Part shown: piece by piece, positions 27,251-36,048 of the stretch | Position numbering within the stretch: position 1 is the stretch's first letter | How the letters are laid out: every line of letters begins with the position of its first letter | Assembly (NCBI GenBank): GCA_963849885.1 | Contig: CAWKIV010000020.1 | Coordinates: 248,001 to 312,000 of the forward strand | DNA: 64,000 nucleotides | From: CADCTP01 sp963849885 | Lineage (GTDB): Bacteria > Actinomycetota > Actinomycetes > Mycobacteriales > CADCTP01 | Direction: 5' to 3' | Made by a program: the position numbers and the translations under genes | The notes under the pieces: model-generated | Seen by the model: only the letters and a program-made list of their open reading frames with translations | What the model was told of the DNA's origin: nothing | The model's database searches: none

Positions 27251-28012
27251 TCAGCGCGGCCGCACCACCAGCGCCTGCGCGCCCCGGCCGGTCAGCCCGG
27301 CGGTGTCGAAGAGCCGGCTGACCGCGACCCCGCCGCCGGTCGGCCCGATGTCGGTGGCCGCGTCCAGGCAGACCCACTCGCCGGTGGGCGGCCGGAGCAG
27401 GTGCACGGTCAGCTCGGTGTTCACGTAGAGCCAGGATCCCAGCGGCAGCGCCGAGCCGGCGCCGTTGCCGGAGTCCGCGGTGGCCAGCACCCGCTGCGTC
27501 GGCGTCGGCTCCTCACCCTCCACCAGCGCGACCCGCATCCGGGTCCACACCGTGGCCGGGCCGGGCTCGCTGAAGTGGCCGTGCACCCATCGCCACTCCA
27601 TGGCGCCGAGGTAGCCGCACTGCCACGGTCCCTCCTCGGCCCGCGCCGACGCCGGCCGGTCCGGCCCGGGCACGGTGACCGCGACGGCCGCGGTGTCGCC
27701 GTGCCGGTGCCACCAGCCGCCGGCCCGGGCCACCGGCCGCCCGGCGACCGCCAGCTCCGCCTCGGCCAGCTGCACCGAGCGGCCCGGCCGGACCACCCGG
27801 GCGGTGACCTCCAGCTCGGCCACCGGGATCGGGCCGAGCAGGTCGATCGAGACCCGGGCCAGCCAGCCGTCCGCCGGCAGCACCGACTCCAGCGCCCGGA
27901 CCAGCAGCGCGGAGGGCGGGCCGGCGTGCTGGTCGGTGGCCTCCCAGGGACCGACGGTGTGCTCGGTGGAGGCGAGGACGCCGGGCCGGACCGGCCGGTA
28001 GAACGCCGTCAC
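27251..28012 (-). CDS. acyl-CoA thioesterase-like (hotdog) protein
   Basis: 253 residues resembling TesB-like double-hotdog thioesterases of actinobacteria: TVGPWEATDQHAGPPSALLVRALE at the N-terminus, ELEVTARVVRPGRSVQLAEAEL in the middle, and the C-terminal YVNTELTVHLLRPPTGEWVCLDAATDIGPTGGGVAVSRLFD. Likely hydrolyses an acyl-CoA. The GTG start overlaps the stop of the GH13 gene (GTGA), so it is translationally coupled to it, an odd metabolic pair. Confidence 0.8.
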   Translation of the reverse strand: MTAFYRPVRPGVLASTEHTVGPWEATDQHAGPPSALLVRALESVLPADGWLARVSIDLLGPIPVAELEVTARVVRPGRSVQLAEAELAVAGRPVARAGGWWHRHGDTAAVAVTVPGPDRPASARAEEGPWQCGYLGAMEWRWVHGHFSEPGPATVWTRMRVALVEGEEPTPTQRVLATADSGNGAGSALPLGSWLYVNTELTVHLLRPPTGEWVCLDAATDIGPTGGGVAVSRLFDTAGLTGRGAQALVVRPR

Positions 28013-29643
28013 GCGCCGATTCCGCGGGCCAGCCGGAGCCACCGGTAGCCGCGTCCGTCCACCTCCACCGCGCCGAGGTCGGCGTCCGGGTAGTCCCGGT
28101 CGGCCAGCACGTCCACCGGGAAGCCGGCGGCCGCCTGCACCTGGTCGGCCAGGTCGATCGTGCAGGCCTTCTCGCCCAGGTTCACGACCGCCAGGATGGA
28201 CCCGGTCGGCGCCTCGTAGCGCAGCGCCAGCGCCTGCTCGGTCTGCGCGTCCAGCACCGTGACGGTGCCGCAGCCGACCTCGGGACACTCCCGCAGCGCC
28301 CCGATGGTCTGCTGGAACCAGCGCAGCAGCGACTCCGGGTCCTGCTCCTGGTCGCGCACGTTGACCGCCGGGTAGCCGAGGTCGCCCTTCGAGATCACCG
28401 GCCGGACCGCCTCGTCGGCGGTGGTGAAGCCGCCCTGCGGCGCGTCCGCCCACTGCATGGGCGTGCGGATGGCGTTGCGCTGCTCCAGGGACAGGTCGTC
28501 GCCCATCCCGATCTCCTCGCCGTACCGGATCACCGGGGTGCCGGGCAGCGACAGCTGCAGCACGTACGCGAGCCGGATCCGGCGCTGGTCGCCGCCGAGC
28601 ATGGGGGCCAGCCGGCGGCGGATGCCCCGGTCGTACAGCTGCATGTTCTTGTCCGGGCCGAACTGCGCGAAGACGTCGGCGCGCTCGCTCTCCCGCAGCC
28701 CGGACAGGTCGACCTCGTCGTGGTTGCGCAGGAAGGTGGCCCAGCTGCAGGACGGCGGCAGCGCCGGGCTGGCCTCGATCGCGGTGACCACCGGGGTGGC
28801 CGAGCCGCGGGCCAGGGCGAGGAACATCCGCTGGTTCTCGGCGAAGTTGAACATCAGCTGCAGCCGGTTGCCGCGCTCGCCGAAGAACTCCAGCAGCTGC
28901 TCGCGGGGCACGTTGGCCTCGGCCAGCACGGCCGCGTCACCGCGCCGCCAGCCGATGTGGTCGCGCAGGTCCTCCAGCCACTCGTAGTGCATGGTCCGGT
29001 CGGCCGAGTCCGGGTGCACCTCCTCGATGACGAACGGCGCGCCGTCCATCCGGAAGCCGCTCACCCCGAGCTGCAGCCAGAACGCGACCACCTTGCCGAT
29101 CTCCGCCCGGACCGCCGGGTTGGACCAGTTGAGGTCGGGCTGGAACTCGTAGAAGCGGTGGTGGTACCAGGCCTCCGCCTCCTCGTCGTACGACCAGGTG
29201 CCGCGCTGGTAGCCGGGGAAGACGACGCCTTCCTCGGCGTGCGGCGGCTCGGTCGGCGACCAGACGTACCAGTCCCGGTACGGCGAGTCCGGGTCGGACC
29301 GGGCGGACACGAACCAGGGGTGCTCGTCGGAGGTGTGGTTGACGACCAGGTCGATCATCAGCCGGATGCCCCGGTTTTCGCACTGGTGGACCAGCTCGAC
29401 GAAGTCGCCGAGCGAGCCCAGCCGCGGGTCCACCCCGTAGTAGTCGGACAGGTCGTAGCCGTCGTCCCGGCCGGGCGTCGGATGGATCGGGTTGAGCCAG
29501 ATCGTGCTCACCCCGAGCCGGGCCAGGTAGTCCAGTCGGCTGATCAGCCCGGGCAGGTCGCCCACGCCGTCGCCGTCGGAGTCCTGGAAGGTCTCGACGT
29601 CGAGACAGTAGACGACGCCCTGCTGGTACCACCGCTCCGGCAT
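28009..29643 (-). CDS. GH13 alpha-glucosidase / trehalose synthase-like
   Basis: 544 residues of the GH13 alpha-amylase family: DSDGDGVGDLPGLISRLDYLARLGV, DLVVNHTSDEHPWF, GFRMDGAPF (catalytic Asp nucleophile), VLAEAN (acid/base Glu) and FLRNHDEVD (third Asp). The opening and NHTS.HPWF region are closest to trehalose synthases/maltose glucosyltransferases (GH13_16), but it lacks the C-terminal maltokinase. The C-terminal part is a beta-sandwich. No signal peptide, so cytosolic alpha-glucan or trehalose metabolism. Divergent from a PAP2 gene. Confidence 0.9.
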   Translation of the reverse strand: MPERWYQQGVVYCLDVETFQDSDGDGVGDLPGLISRLDYLARLGVSTIWLNPIHPTPGRDDGYDLSDYYGVDPRLGSLGDFVELVHQCENRGIRLMIDLVVNHTSDEHPWFVSARSDPDSPYRDWYVWSPTEPPHAEEGVVFPGYQRGTWSYDEEAEAWYHHRFYEFQPDLNWSNPAVRAEIGKVVAFWLQLGVSGFRMDGAPFVIEEVHPDSADRTMHYEWLEDLRDHIGWRRGDAAVLAEANVPREQLLEFFGERGNRLQLMFNFAENQRMFLALARGSATPVVTAIEASPALPPSCSWATFLRNHDEVDLSGLRESERADVFAQFGPDKNMQLYDRGIRRRLAPMLGGDQRRIRLAYVLQLSLPGTPVIRYGEEIGMGDDLSLEQRNAIRTPMQWADAPQGGFTTADEAVRPVISKGDLGYPAVNVRDQEQDPESLLRWFQQTIGALRECPEVGCGTVTVLDAQTEQALALRYEAPTGSILAVVNLGEKACTIDLADQVQAAAGFPVDVLADRDYPDADLGAVEVDGRGYRWLRLARGIGA

Positions 29644-29671
29644 GCTGGACTCCTACCCCGGTCCGCTGGGT

Positions 29672-30427
29672 ATGGGAAACCTCGTGACCAGGGTGGAGCG
29701 GGCCGACCGGAGGCTCGGGCTGCGGCTGCTGCTCGCGCTCGTCGCGATGCTCGGGCTCGCCATCCCGGTGACCCTGCTGGCCTTCCTGGTGCGGGCCAAC
29801 TGGTCGCCGCTGATCTCGCTGGACCAGTCGGTGGCCGACGGGCTGCACGGGGTGGCCGTGCGCAACCCGTGGCTGGTCGACGCCCTGCAGGACGTCAGCT
29901 TCGTGATCGGGCCGTGGGTGCTGCGGCCGATCGTGACGCTGGTGGCGCTGTGGCTGCTGGTCCGGCAGCGCCGGGTCCGGCTGGCCGGCTGGATGCTGGT
30001 CACGCTGTGGGCCGGTGCGCTGCTCGGGGTGGTGCTCAAGGCGGTCGTCGGCCGGGCCCGGCCGGAGCTGGTCGACGCGGTCGCCCGGGAGGGCGGCCTG
30101 TCCTTCCCGTCCGGGCACGCCCTCGGCGCCACCGTCGCGTGTGGATTGCTGGTCCTGGTGCTGGGGTCGATGCTGCCGCGGCGCTGGCGGCCGGTCGGCT
30201 GGGCGCTGGCCGGGCTCGCGGTGGTCGCGGTCTGCTTCGCCCGGGTCGGGCTGGGTGTGCACTTCCTCTCCGACGTGACCGCCGGCGTGGCCGTCGGGGT
30301 GGCCTGGCTGGCCGTGACCTCGGCGGTCTTCGAGTGGTGGCGGCGGGACGTCGGGCTGCCGCCCTCGCCGGCCACCGAGACCGAGCCCGAGCTGGAGCAG
30401 GGCGTGCCGGAGCCGCGCGCTGGGTAG
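29672..30427 (+). CDS. PAP2-superfamily membrane phosphatase 1
   Basis: About 251 residues, six helices. The PAP2 signature is complete: K-x6-RP (KAVVGRARPE), PSGH (FPSGHALGA) and R-x5-H-x3-D (RVGLGVHFLSD). Likely dephosphorylates a lipid such as phosphatidic acid or undecaprenyl pyrophosphate on the outer face. I place the start at ATG 29672; an ATG at 29642 would overlap the divergent GH13 start, and a GTG at 29684 is also possible. Confidence 0.88.
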   Translation: MGNLVTRVERADRRLGLRLLLALVAMLGLAIPVTLLAFLVRANWSPLISLDQSVADGLHGVAVRNPWLVDALQDVSFVIGPWVLRPIVTLVALWLLVRQRRVRLAGWMLVTLWAGALLGVVLKAVVGRARPELVDAVAREGGLSFPSGHALGATVACGLLVLVLGSMLPRRWRPVGWALAGLAVVAVCFARVGLGVHFLSDVTAGVAVGVAWLAVTSAVFEWWRRDVGLPPSPATETEPELEQGVPEPRAG

Positions 30428-30436
30428 TCCGGAGGC

Positions 30437-31165
30437 ATGGCACGCTCCCCGTTGGTCGACCGGCTCCACCGGCCGCACGGCGACTCCGGCGGCGTGGCCG
30501 CCCTGCGCCACGAGTTCGCCACCGCGCTGCGCCGGCTCTGGCTGCCCGCGCTGCTGCTGGCCGCGGCGATGGCCGGTCTCGGCCTGCTGCTCACCCGGGT
30601 GCTGGAGACGACCTGGGTGTTCCGGGAGGACCGCGAGATCAGCGCCGAGCTGGCCGCCAGCCGGGAGCCGGACGAGGTCTCGCTCACCGGCTTCTTCACG
30701 GTGCTGGCGGAGACGCCGACGATCATCGCGCTCACCGCGGTGGCCGCGGTGGTCTTCCGGCTGGTCTTCCGCCGCTGGCGGGAGTCGGTGATCGTGGTCT
30801 GCGCGGTCGTCGGCGAGACGCTGATCTTCTGGCTGACCACCATGCTGATCGACCGGCAGCGGCCGAAGCTGCCGCAGCTGGACGAGGCGCCGCCGACATC
30901 GAGCTTCCCGTCCGGGCACACCGCGGCGTCGGTCGCCTTCTACGGCGCGGTGGCGCTGGTGCTGCTCTGGCACACCCGCTCGGTCTGGCTGCGCTGGCTC
31001 GGCGTGCTGGTCGCGATCGCGGTGCCGCTGCTGGTCGGCGGCAGCCGGCTCTACCGGGGCATGCACTTCCCGACCGACGTGCTGGCCGGGCTGCTGCTGG
31101 GCACCGCGTGGCTGTCCACGGTGGCCGTCCGGCTGCGGCCGGAGGACCGCGGCCGGGACGGCTGA
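30437..31165 (+). CDS. PAP2-superfamily membrane phosphatase 2
   Basis: 242 residues. Motifs: DRQRPKLPQL (K/R-x-RP), SSFPSGHTAASVAF, and RLYRGMHFPTDVLAG (R-x5-H-x3-D). It starts nine bases after the first PAP2 gene and shares the fold but little sequence, so it is an older paralogue or a partner with another lipid substrate. The ribosome binding site GGAGG is only one base from the ATG, so a later start is possible. Confidence 0.86.
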   Translation: MARSPLVDRLHRPHGDSGGVAALRHEFATALRRLWLPALLLAAAMAGLGLLLTRVLETTWVFREDREISAELAASREPDEVSLTGFFTVLAETPTIIALTAVAAVVFRLVFRRWRESVIVVCAVVGETLIFWLTTMLIDRQRPKLPQLDEAPPTSSFPSGHTAASVAFYGAVALVLLWHTRSVWLRWLGVLVAIAVPLLVGGSRLYRGMHFPTDVLAGLLLGTAWLSTVAVRLRPEDRGRDG

Positions 31166-31216
31166 GCCGCTGGCCGACCCCGAGATGCCCCGCATCCGCC
31201 GCTGAACGGGGAGCAG

Positions 31217-32341
31217 ATGAGCTACGACGTGATCGTCCTCGGCACCGGCGGGATGGGCAGCGCCGCCGCCTACCACCTGGCCCGCCGCGGCCGCCGGGTG
31301 CTCGGGCTGGACCGCTTCGGCCCGGCGCACGCGCTCGGCTCCAGCCACGGCGGCTCCCGGGTCTACCGGCAGTCCTACTTCGAGGACCCGGCGTACGTGC
31401 CGCTGCTGCTGCGGGCCTGGGAGCTGTGGCAGGAGCTGGGCCGGGACTGCTTCGTGCGCACCGGCGGGCTCTACGTCGGCCGGCCGGACGGCACCACCTT
31501 CGGCGGCTCGCTGCGGGCCGCGCAGGAGTGGGGACTGGCCCACGAGGTGCTGGCCCCGGCCGACGTGGCCGCCCGGTTCCCCACCTTCGCGCTGCGGCCG
31601 GACGAGCTGGCCCTGTACGAGGAGCGGGCCGGCTTCGCCCGCCCCGAGCGGACGGTGGCCGCGCACCTCGAGCTGGCCGCCGCGGCCGGTGCCGAGCTGC
31701 GCTTCGACGAGCCGGCGCTGGACTGGTCGGCCGGGCCGGCCGGGGTGTCGGTGCGCACCGCCGCCGGGACCTACTCCGCCGGCGCGCTGGTGGTGTCGCC
31801 GGGCGCCTGGGCGCCCGGGCTGCTGGCCGACCTGGGCGTGCCGCTGGTGGTGGAGCGGCAGGTCATGCACTGGGTGGCGCCGGACGGCCCGATCGAGCCG
31901 TACGCGGCCAACCCGGTCTACATCTGCGGCGACGGCCCCGGGCAGGTCTACGGCTTCCCGGCCATCGACGGGCCGGCCGGCGGGGTCAAGATCTCGTTCT
32001 TCCGGGCCGGCGGGCCGACCACCCCGGAGACGATCGACCGGACCGTCCGGCCGGCCGAGGTCGAGGAGCTGCGGGCCCGGGCCCGGGAGGTCTTCCCCGG
32101 GCTGACCGGGCCGTCCGTCGACGCCCGGGTCTGCATGTACACCACCACGCCGGACGAGCACTTCGTCATCGGCCGGCACCCGGGGCACGACAACGTGGTC
32201 GTCGCCTGCGGCTTCTCCGGGCACGGCTTCAAGTTCGTCCCGGTGGTCGGCGAGGTGCTCGCCGACCTCGCCCTCGACGGTGCGACGGCGCACCCGATCA
32301 GCCTGTTCGACCCGCTGCGCCGGCGGGACACCGCCCGCTGA
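31217..32341 (+). CDS. solA: SolA/MSOX-type FAD amine oxidase (N-methyl amino acid oxidase)
   Basis: 374 residues. FAD-binding N-terminus VIVLGTGGMGSAAAYHLARRG, GSSHGGSRVYRQSYF (active-site Arg region) and ACGFSGHGFKFVPVVGE, which holds the Cys that binds FAD covalently in monomeric sarcosine oxidase. It should oxidatively demethylate sarcosine or an N-methyl amino acid to formaldehyde, glycine/amino acid and H2O2. GGGGAG precedes the ATG. Convergent with the CBS gene. Confidence 0.9.
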   Translation: MSYDVIVLGTGGMGSAAAYHLARRGRRVLGLDRFGPAHALGSSHGGSRVYRQSYFEDPAYVPLLLRAWELWQELGRDCFVRTGGLYVGRPDGTTFGGSLRAAQEWGLAHEVLAPADVAARFPTFALRPDELALYEERAGFARPERTVAAHLELAAAAGAELRFDEPALDWSAGPAGVSVRTAAGTYSAGALVVSPGAWAPGLLADLGVPLVVERQVMHWVAPDGPIEPYAANPVYICGDGPGQVYGFPAIDGPAGGVKISFFRAGGPTTPETIDRTVRPAEVEELRARAREVFPGLTGPSVDARVCMYTTTPDEHFVIGRHPGHDNVVVACGFSGHGFKFVPVVGEVLADLALDGATAHPISLFDPLRRRDTAR

Positions 32342-32350
32342 GCCGGCCGG

Positions 32351-32740
32351 TCAGGCAGGGGCGAGCCCGGCCGCGTTCCACACCTTGACGACGTCCCGGA
32401 CCGAGACGATGCCGGCCACGTCGGGGCCGTCCAGCACCACCAGGTGCCGGAAGCCGCCGCGGCACATCGCCTCGGCCGCCTGCTCGATCGTCCACTCCGG
32501 GGTGGCGAAGACCAGGTCGGCGGTGAGGTGCGACCCCACCCGCTCCCCGTCCGGGTCGAGACCGGCACCGACGGCGCGGAGCACGTCCCGCTCGGTCAGG
32601 ATCCCGGTGCCCTCGCCGTCCGGGTCGTGCACGACAGCGGCGCCCACGCCGCGGTCGGCCATCCGCCGGGCCGCTTCCCGCAGGCTGTGCTCCGGGCCGA
32701 CCGTCAGGACTGCGGTGCTCATCGCGTCGCGGACACGCAT
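32351..32740 (-). CDS. two-CBS-domain protein
   Basis: 129 residues made of a single Bateman module: CBS1 (VRDAMSTAVLTVGPEHSLREAARRMADRGVGAAVV, GILTERDVLRAV) and CBS2 (FATPEWTIEQAAEAMCRGGFRHLVVLDGPDVAGIVSVRDVV). Probably binds adenine nucleotides and serves as an energy or stress sensor; no partner is obvious. AAGGGAGGGG precedes the ATG at 32740; an upstream in-frame start is less likely. Confidence 0.88.
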   Translation of the reverse strand: MRVRDAMSTAVLTVGPEHSLREAARRMADRGVGAAVVHDPDGEGTGILTERDVLRAVGAGLDPDGERVGSHLTADLVFATPEWTIEQAAEAMCRGGFRHLVVLDGPDVAGIVSVRDVVKVWNAAGLAPA

Positions 32741-32832
32741 CGCGACCCCTCCCTTGCGCAGAGAACAGGTCGCCCTCATGGTCGGCTGCCGACCCGGGCG
32801 CCACAAGCCCCCGGGGGGCGCACACTGGACCC

Positions 32833-33978
32833 GTGCTCGACGAGGTCCGCACCGGGGCCGCTCCGGGCCGCCGGTGGGGCCTGCCGGTGCTCGGCCTGGC
32901 GGCGCTGCTGCTCTTCGGGTATGTCGGCACCCACCGCTACCCGGTGGAGGCGCCCCGGGCCGCCGCGCCCACGCCGGTGGAGACCTTCGGCGACGACCTG
33001 CCCCGGGTCACCGGTCCCCGCGCGCCCGGGCCGGACGGGCTGCGGCTGCTGGTCAGCGGGCCGTACCCGACGGTGGTGGACGTGCACAGCGGGCGCAGCC
33101 GCCCGGTGCCCGGGCTCCGGCTCCGGCCCGGCGAGGGCGCCCGGCTGCAGCAGGTGCCGGGCGGGCTGGTCGCCACCGTCGGCAGCGCGACCACCGTCCG
33201 GCGGCGGACGCTGCTGCTGCCCACCGGCGGCCGGCCGGTCCCGCTCGGCGAGGACGTCCGGGTCGTCCCGGCCCGGCGCGGCGGCGACCTGCTCGTCTCC
33301 TCGTACGGGCCGGGCGGCACGTCGGTGCTGCTGACCGCCCGGTCCGGCCAGGTCCGCGGCTACTGGGCCGAGCCGGGGCTGGTGACCCCGCTGCGCGACA
33401 CCGCGGCCGGGCTGCTGGTGGCCAGGTCCGCGTCGGCCGGCGAGACCGGCGGCGAGCTGGTGCTGGTCGAGCCGGCGACCGGCGCGGTACGCCGCCGGCT
33501 GGCCGCCGGCCGGATCGCGGTCGCGGTCGGCCCGGACGCGGTCGCGCACATCGCCGCGGACTGCGGCCGGGACTGCCCGCTCACCGTGACCCGGCTGGCC
33601 GACGGCCGGTCCCGGGACTACCGCACCCCGGACGCGGGCGCGCCCGCCCGGGGCGAGTTCTCCCCGGACGGGCGGCGGCTGGCCCTCGCCGTGCCCGGGC
33701 AGTACCTCGACGGCCGGTTCCGGATCCGGCCCGGCTTCGCCGCGGTGCTCGACCTGGCCTCCGGCGCCGTGGCCCGGGTCGGCGGGGTGGAGACGCCGGC
33801 CGAGCGGATCCCCGACCTGAGCTGGTGGGGCGAGGACCAGCTGGTGGTCGCCGCGTGGCGGGAGGACCGGGCCGAGGTCGCGCTCTGGTCGGCGCTGCGC
33901 CCGGCCGAGCCGACCCAGGTCTTCGAGGTCGAGCCGCCGGGCAGCTACCAGTTCTCGTCGGTGGCGGTGCTGCCCTGA
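32833..33978 (+). CDS. membrane-anchored beta-propeller-like protein of unknown function
   Basis: 381 residues. One N-terminal membrane helix (GLPVLGLAALLLFGYVGT), then an extracellular part of repeating beta units (SGPYPTVVDVHSGRSRPVPG, LVEPATGAVRRRLAAG, GEFSPDGRRLALAVPG, VLDLASGAVARVGGVE) as in WD40/TolB-type propellers. I do not recognise the family. GTG start without a clear ribosome binding site. It lies just before the AidB-type gene (14-base gap) and may be co-transcribed. Confidence 0.72.
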   Translation: MLDEVRTGAAPGRRWGLPVLGLAALLLFGYVGTHRYPVEAPRAAAPTPVETFGDDLPRVTGPRAPGPDGLRLLVSGPYPTVVDVHSGRSRPVPGLRLRPGEGARLQQVPGGLVATVGSATTVRRRTLLLPTGGRPVPLGEDVRVVPARRGGDLLVSSYGPGGTSVLLTARSGQVRGYWAEPGLVTPLRDTAAGLLVARSASAGETGGELVLVEPATGAVRRRLAAGRIAVAVGPDAVAHIAADCGRDCPLTVTRLADGRSRDYRTPDAGAPARGEFSPDGRRLALAVPGQYLDGRFRIRPGFAAVLDLASGAVARVGGVETPAERIPDLSWWGEDQLVVAAWREDRAEVALWSALRPAEPTQVFEVEPPGSYQFSSVAVLP

Positions 33979-33992
33979 GGGACACTGTGCCC

Positions 33993-35603
33993 GTGCCCGC
34001 GACCCACCAGGTGACCAACCAGCCGCCGCCGCTGGTCGACCACGACGTCTACGCCGGCGACCTCGCGCTCGTCGACGCCGTCCGCCGGCTCGGCGCCGAG
34101 ACCCCCACCGTGCGTGCCCTCGGCCGGCTGGCCGGCACCGAGGCGGCGCGGCGGTGGGCGACCGAGGCCAACGCCTCGCCGCCGGTGCTGCGCTCCCACG
34201 ACCGGTACGGCCACCGCCTGGACGAGGTGGACTTCCACCCGTCCTGGCACCGGCTGCTCACCGAGGCGGTCGGGCACGGGCTGGCCGGCACGCCGTGGAC
34301 CGCCACCGACCCGATGCCGCACACCTCCCGGGCGGCCGGCTTCCTGGTCTGGTCGCAGGTCGAGTCCGGGCACGGCTGCCCGGTGTCGATGACGTACTCG
34401 GTGGTCCCGGCGCTGCGGGCCGACCCGGCGCTCGCCGCCGCGTACGAGCCGGGGCTGACCGCGACCGCGTACGAGCCGGGGCTGCGGCCGGCCGCGACCA
34501 AGGCCGGGCTGCTGGCCGGGATGGGGATGACCGAGAAGCAGGGCGGCTCGGACGTCCGGACCAACACCACCCGGGCGGTCGACGCCGGGGACGGCAGCTG
34601 GCGGCTGACCGGGCACAAGTGGTTCTGCTCGGCGCCGATGTGCGACCTCTTCCTGGTCCTGGCGCAGGTCCCGGGCAGCGGGCTGACCTGCTTCCTGGTG
34701 CCGCGGGTGCTGCCGGACGGCAGCCGCAACGTCTTCCGCCTGCAGCGGCTGAAGGACAAGCTCGGCAACCGGTCCAACGCGTCCTCCGAGGTCGAGTTCG
34801 AGGACACCGTCGGCTGGCCGGTCGGCCCGGTCGGCCGCGGGCTGCGGACCATCCTGGAGATGGTCCGGATGACCCGGCTGGACTGCGTGCTGGGCAGCAC
34901 CGGGCTGATGCGGGCCGCGCTCGCGCAGGCCGTGCACCACGCGACGTACCGGTCCGCGTTCGGCGGGCTGCTGCGGGACAAGCCGTTGATGACCGCGGTG
35001 CTGGCCGACCTGGCGATCGAGTCCGAGGCGGCGACCGTGCTCTCGCTGCGGCTGGCCGAGGCGGTGGACGCCGGCGAGGACGACTTCGGCCGGCTGGCCA
35101 CCGCGGCGGCGAAGTTCTGGATCTGCAAGCGGGCGCCGGCGGTGGTCGGCGAGGCGCTGGAGTGCCTCGGCGGCAACGGCTACGTCGAGGACAGCGGGCT
35201 GCCCCGGCTGCTGCGGGAGGCCCCGCTCAACTCGATCTGGGAGGGCTCCGGCAACGTCATCGCGCTGGACGTGCTGCGCGCGCTGGCCCGGGAGCCGGCC
35301 GCGGCCGAGGCGGTGCTGGCCGAGGTGGACGCGGCCGCCGGCGCGGACGGCCGGCTGGACGAGGCGGCCAAGCGGCTGCGCGCCGACCTGCAGGAGCTCG
35401 CCGCGACCGGCGACGAGGCCGGCGGCCGGCGGGTGGCGGCCGGGCTGGCGCTGGCGCTGCAGGGCTCGCTGCTGGTCCGGCACGCCCCGGCCGCGGTGGC
35501 CGACGCCTTCTGCGCCACCCGGCTGGACGGCCCGCCGGCGGTCTTCGGCCTCGGCGTCCCGGGCGCCGCCGCCCTCGTCGACCGGGCCGCGCCGGTCCGC
35601 TGA
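33993..35603 (+). CDS. AidB-type acyl-CoA dehydrogenase
   Basis: 536 residues. AidB-like branch of acyl-CoA dehydrogenases: N-terminal NQPPPLVDHDVYAGDLALVDAV, GMGMTEKQGGSDVRTNTT and GHKWFCSAPMCDLFLVLAQ (FAD-binding), ECLGGNGYVEDSGLPRLLREAPLNSIWEGSGNVIALDVLRAL. E. coli AidB protects DNA against alkylation; the cellular role here is unproven. AGGGA lies ten bases before the GTG at 33993; a GTG six bases upstream is less well spaced. An alkylation-repair pair (ogt/alkA) is elsewhere in the window, not adjacent. Confidence 0.9.
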   Translation: MPATHQVTNQPPPLVDHDVYAGDLALVDAVRRLGAETPTVRALGRLAGTEAARRWATEANASPPVLRSHDRYGHRLDEVDFHPSWHRLLTEAVGHGLAGTPWTATDPMPHTSRAAGFLVWSQVESGHGCPVSMTYSVVPALRADPALAAAYEPGLTATAYEPGLRPAATKAGLLAGMGMTEKQGGSDVRTNTTRAVDAGDGSWRLTGHKWFCSAPMCDLFLVLAQVPGSGLTCFLVPRVLPDGSRNVFRLQRLKDKLGNRSNASSEVEFEDTVGWPVGPVGRGLRTILEMVRMTRLDCVLGSTGLMRAALAQAVHHATYRSAFGGLLRDKPLMTAVLADLAIESEAATVLSLRLAEAVDAGEDDFGRLATAAAKFWICKRAPAVVGEALECLGGNGYVEDSGLPRLLREAPLNSIWEGSGNVIALDVLRALAREPAAAEAVLAEVDAAAGADGRLDEAAKRLRADLQELAATGDEAGGRRVAAGLALALQGSLLVRHAPAAVADAFCATRLDGPPAVFGLGVPGAAALVDRAAPVR

Positions 35604-35688
35604 GCAACTCTCCCCGGCCGTGTCGAGCCGGCCGGCGCCGCTCCGACCCACTGGTGACCGCACCGGAACCAAGCAGGGGAGACGCACC

Positions 35689-36048
35689 GTGAAGTACATG
35701 ATCATGATGTTCGGCACCGCCGGCGAGATGATGGAGACCCGCTCGTCGGAGTGGATCACCGAGATGATCGGCTTCATGCGGGACCTCGACCGGGAGCTGA
35801 CCGAGGCCGGCGAGATGGTGTTCAACGAGGGCCTGCAGGACGGCGACACGGCCAAGCTGGTCCGGCTGGTCGACGGCGTCCCGGTCACCACCGACGGGCC
35901 GTACGCGGAGGCCAAGGAGTCGCTGATCGGCTTCTGGGTGCTCGACGTCGCCGACGAGGCCCGGATCCTGGAGATCGCCGGCCGCATCGTGCCGTACAGC
36001 GGCGTGGTCGAGGTGCGCCCGGTCGGCGTCGCCCCCGACGTCGCATGA
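35689..36048 (+). CDS. YCII/DGPF-family protein, ECF42 partner
   Basis: 119 residues, one ferredoxin-like dimeric barrel. The family motif DGPY (DGPF-type) occurs in VTTDGPYAEAKESLIGFW. In known ECF42 systems a DGPF protein gene lies next to the sigma gene and is its main target; function is not settled. GTG start with AGGGGAGA eight bases upstream. Its TGA overlaps the ATG of the next gene. Confidence 0.88.
   Translation: MKYMIMMFGTAGEMMETRSSEWITEMIGFMRDLDRELTEAGEMVFNEGLQDGDTAKLVRLVDGVPVTTDGPYAEAKESLIGFWVLDVADEARILEIAGRIVPYSGVVEVRPVGVAPDVA

Noticed and set aside
29668..29673. GGGTAT as a SigF-type -10 element before the first PAP2 gene
   Set aside because: No matching GTTT-type -35 at the right distance, and the hexamer overlaps the likely start codon.
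34432..34485. Internal repeat YEPGL...YEPGL in the AidB-type protein
   Set aside because: The family normally has two similar motifs here (EPRL and YDPRL types), so it is not a new duplication.
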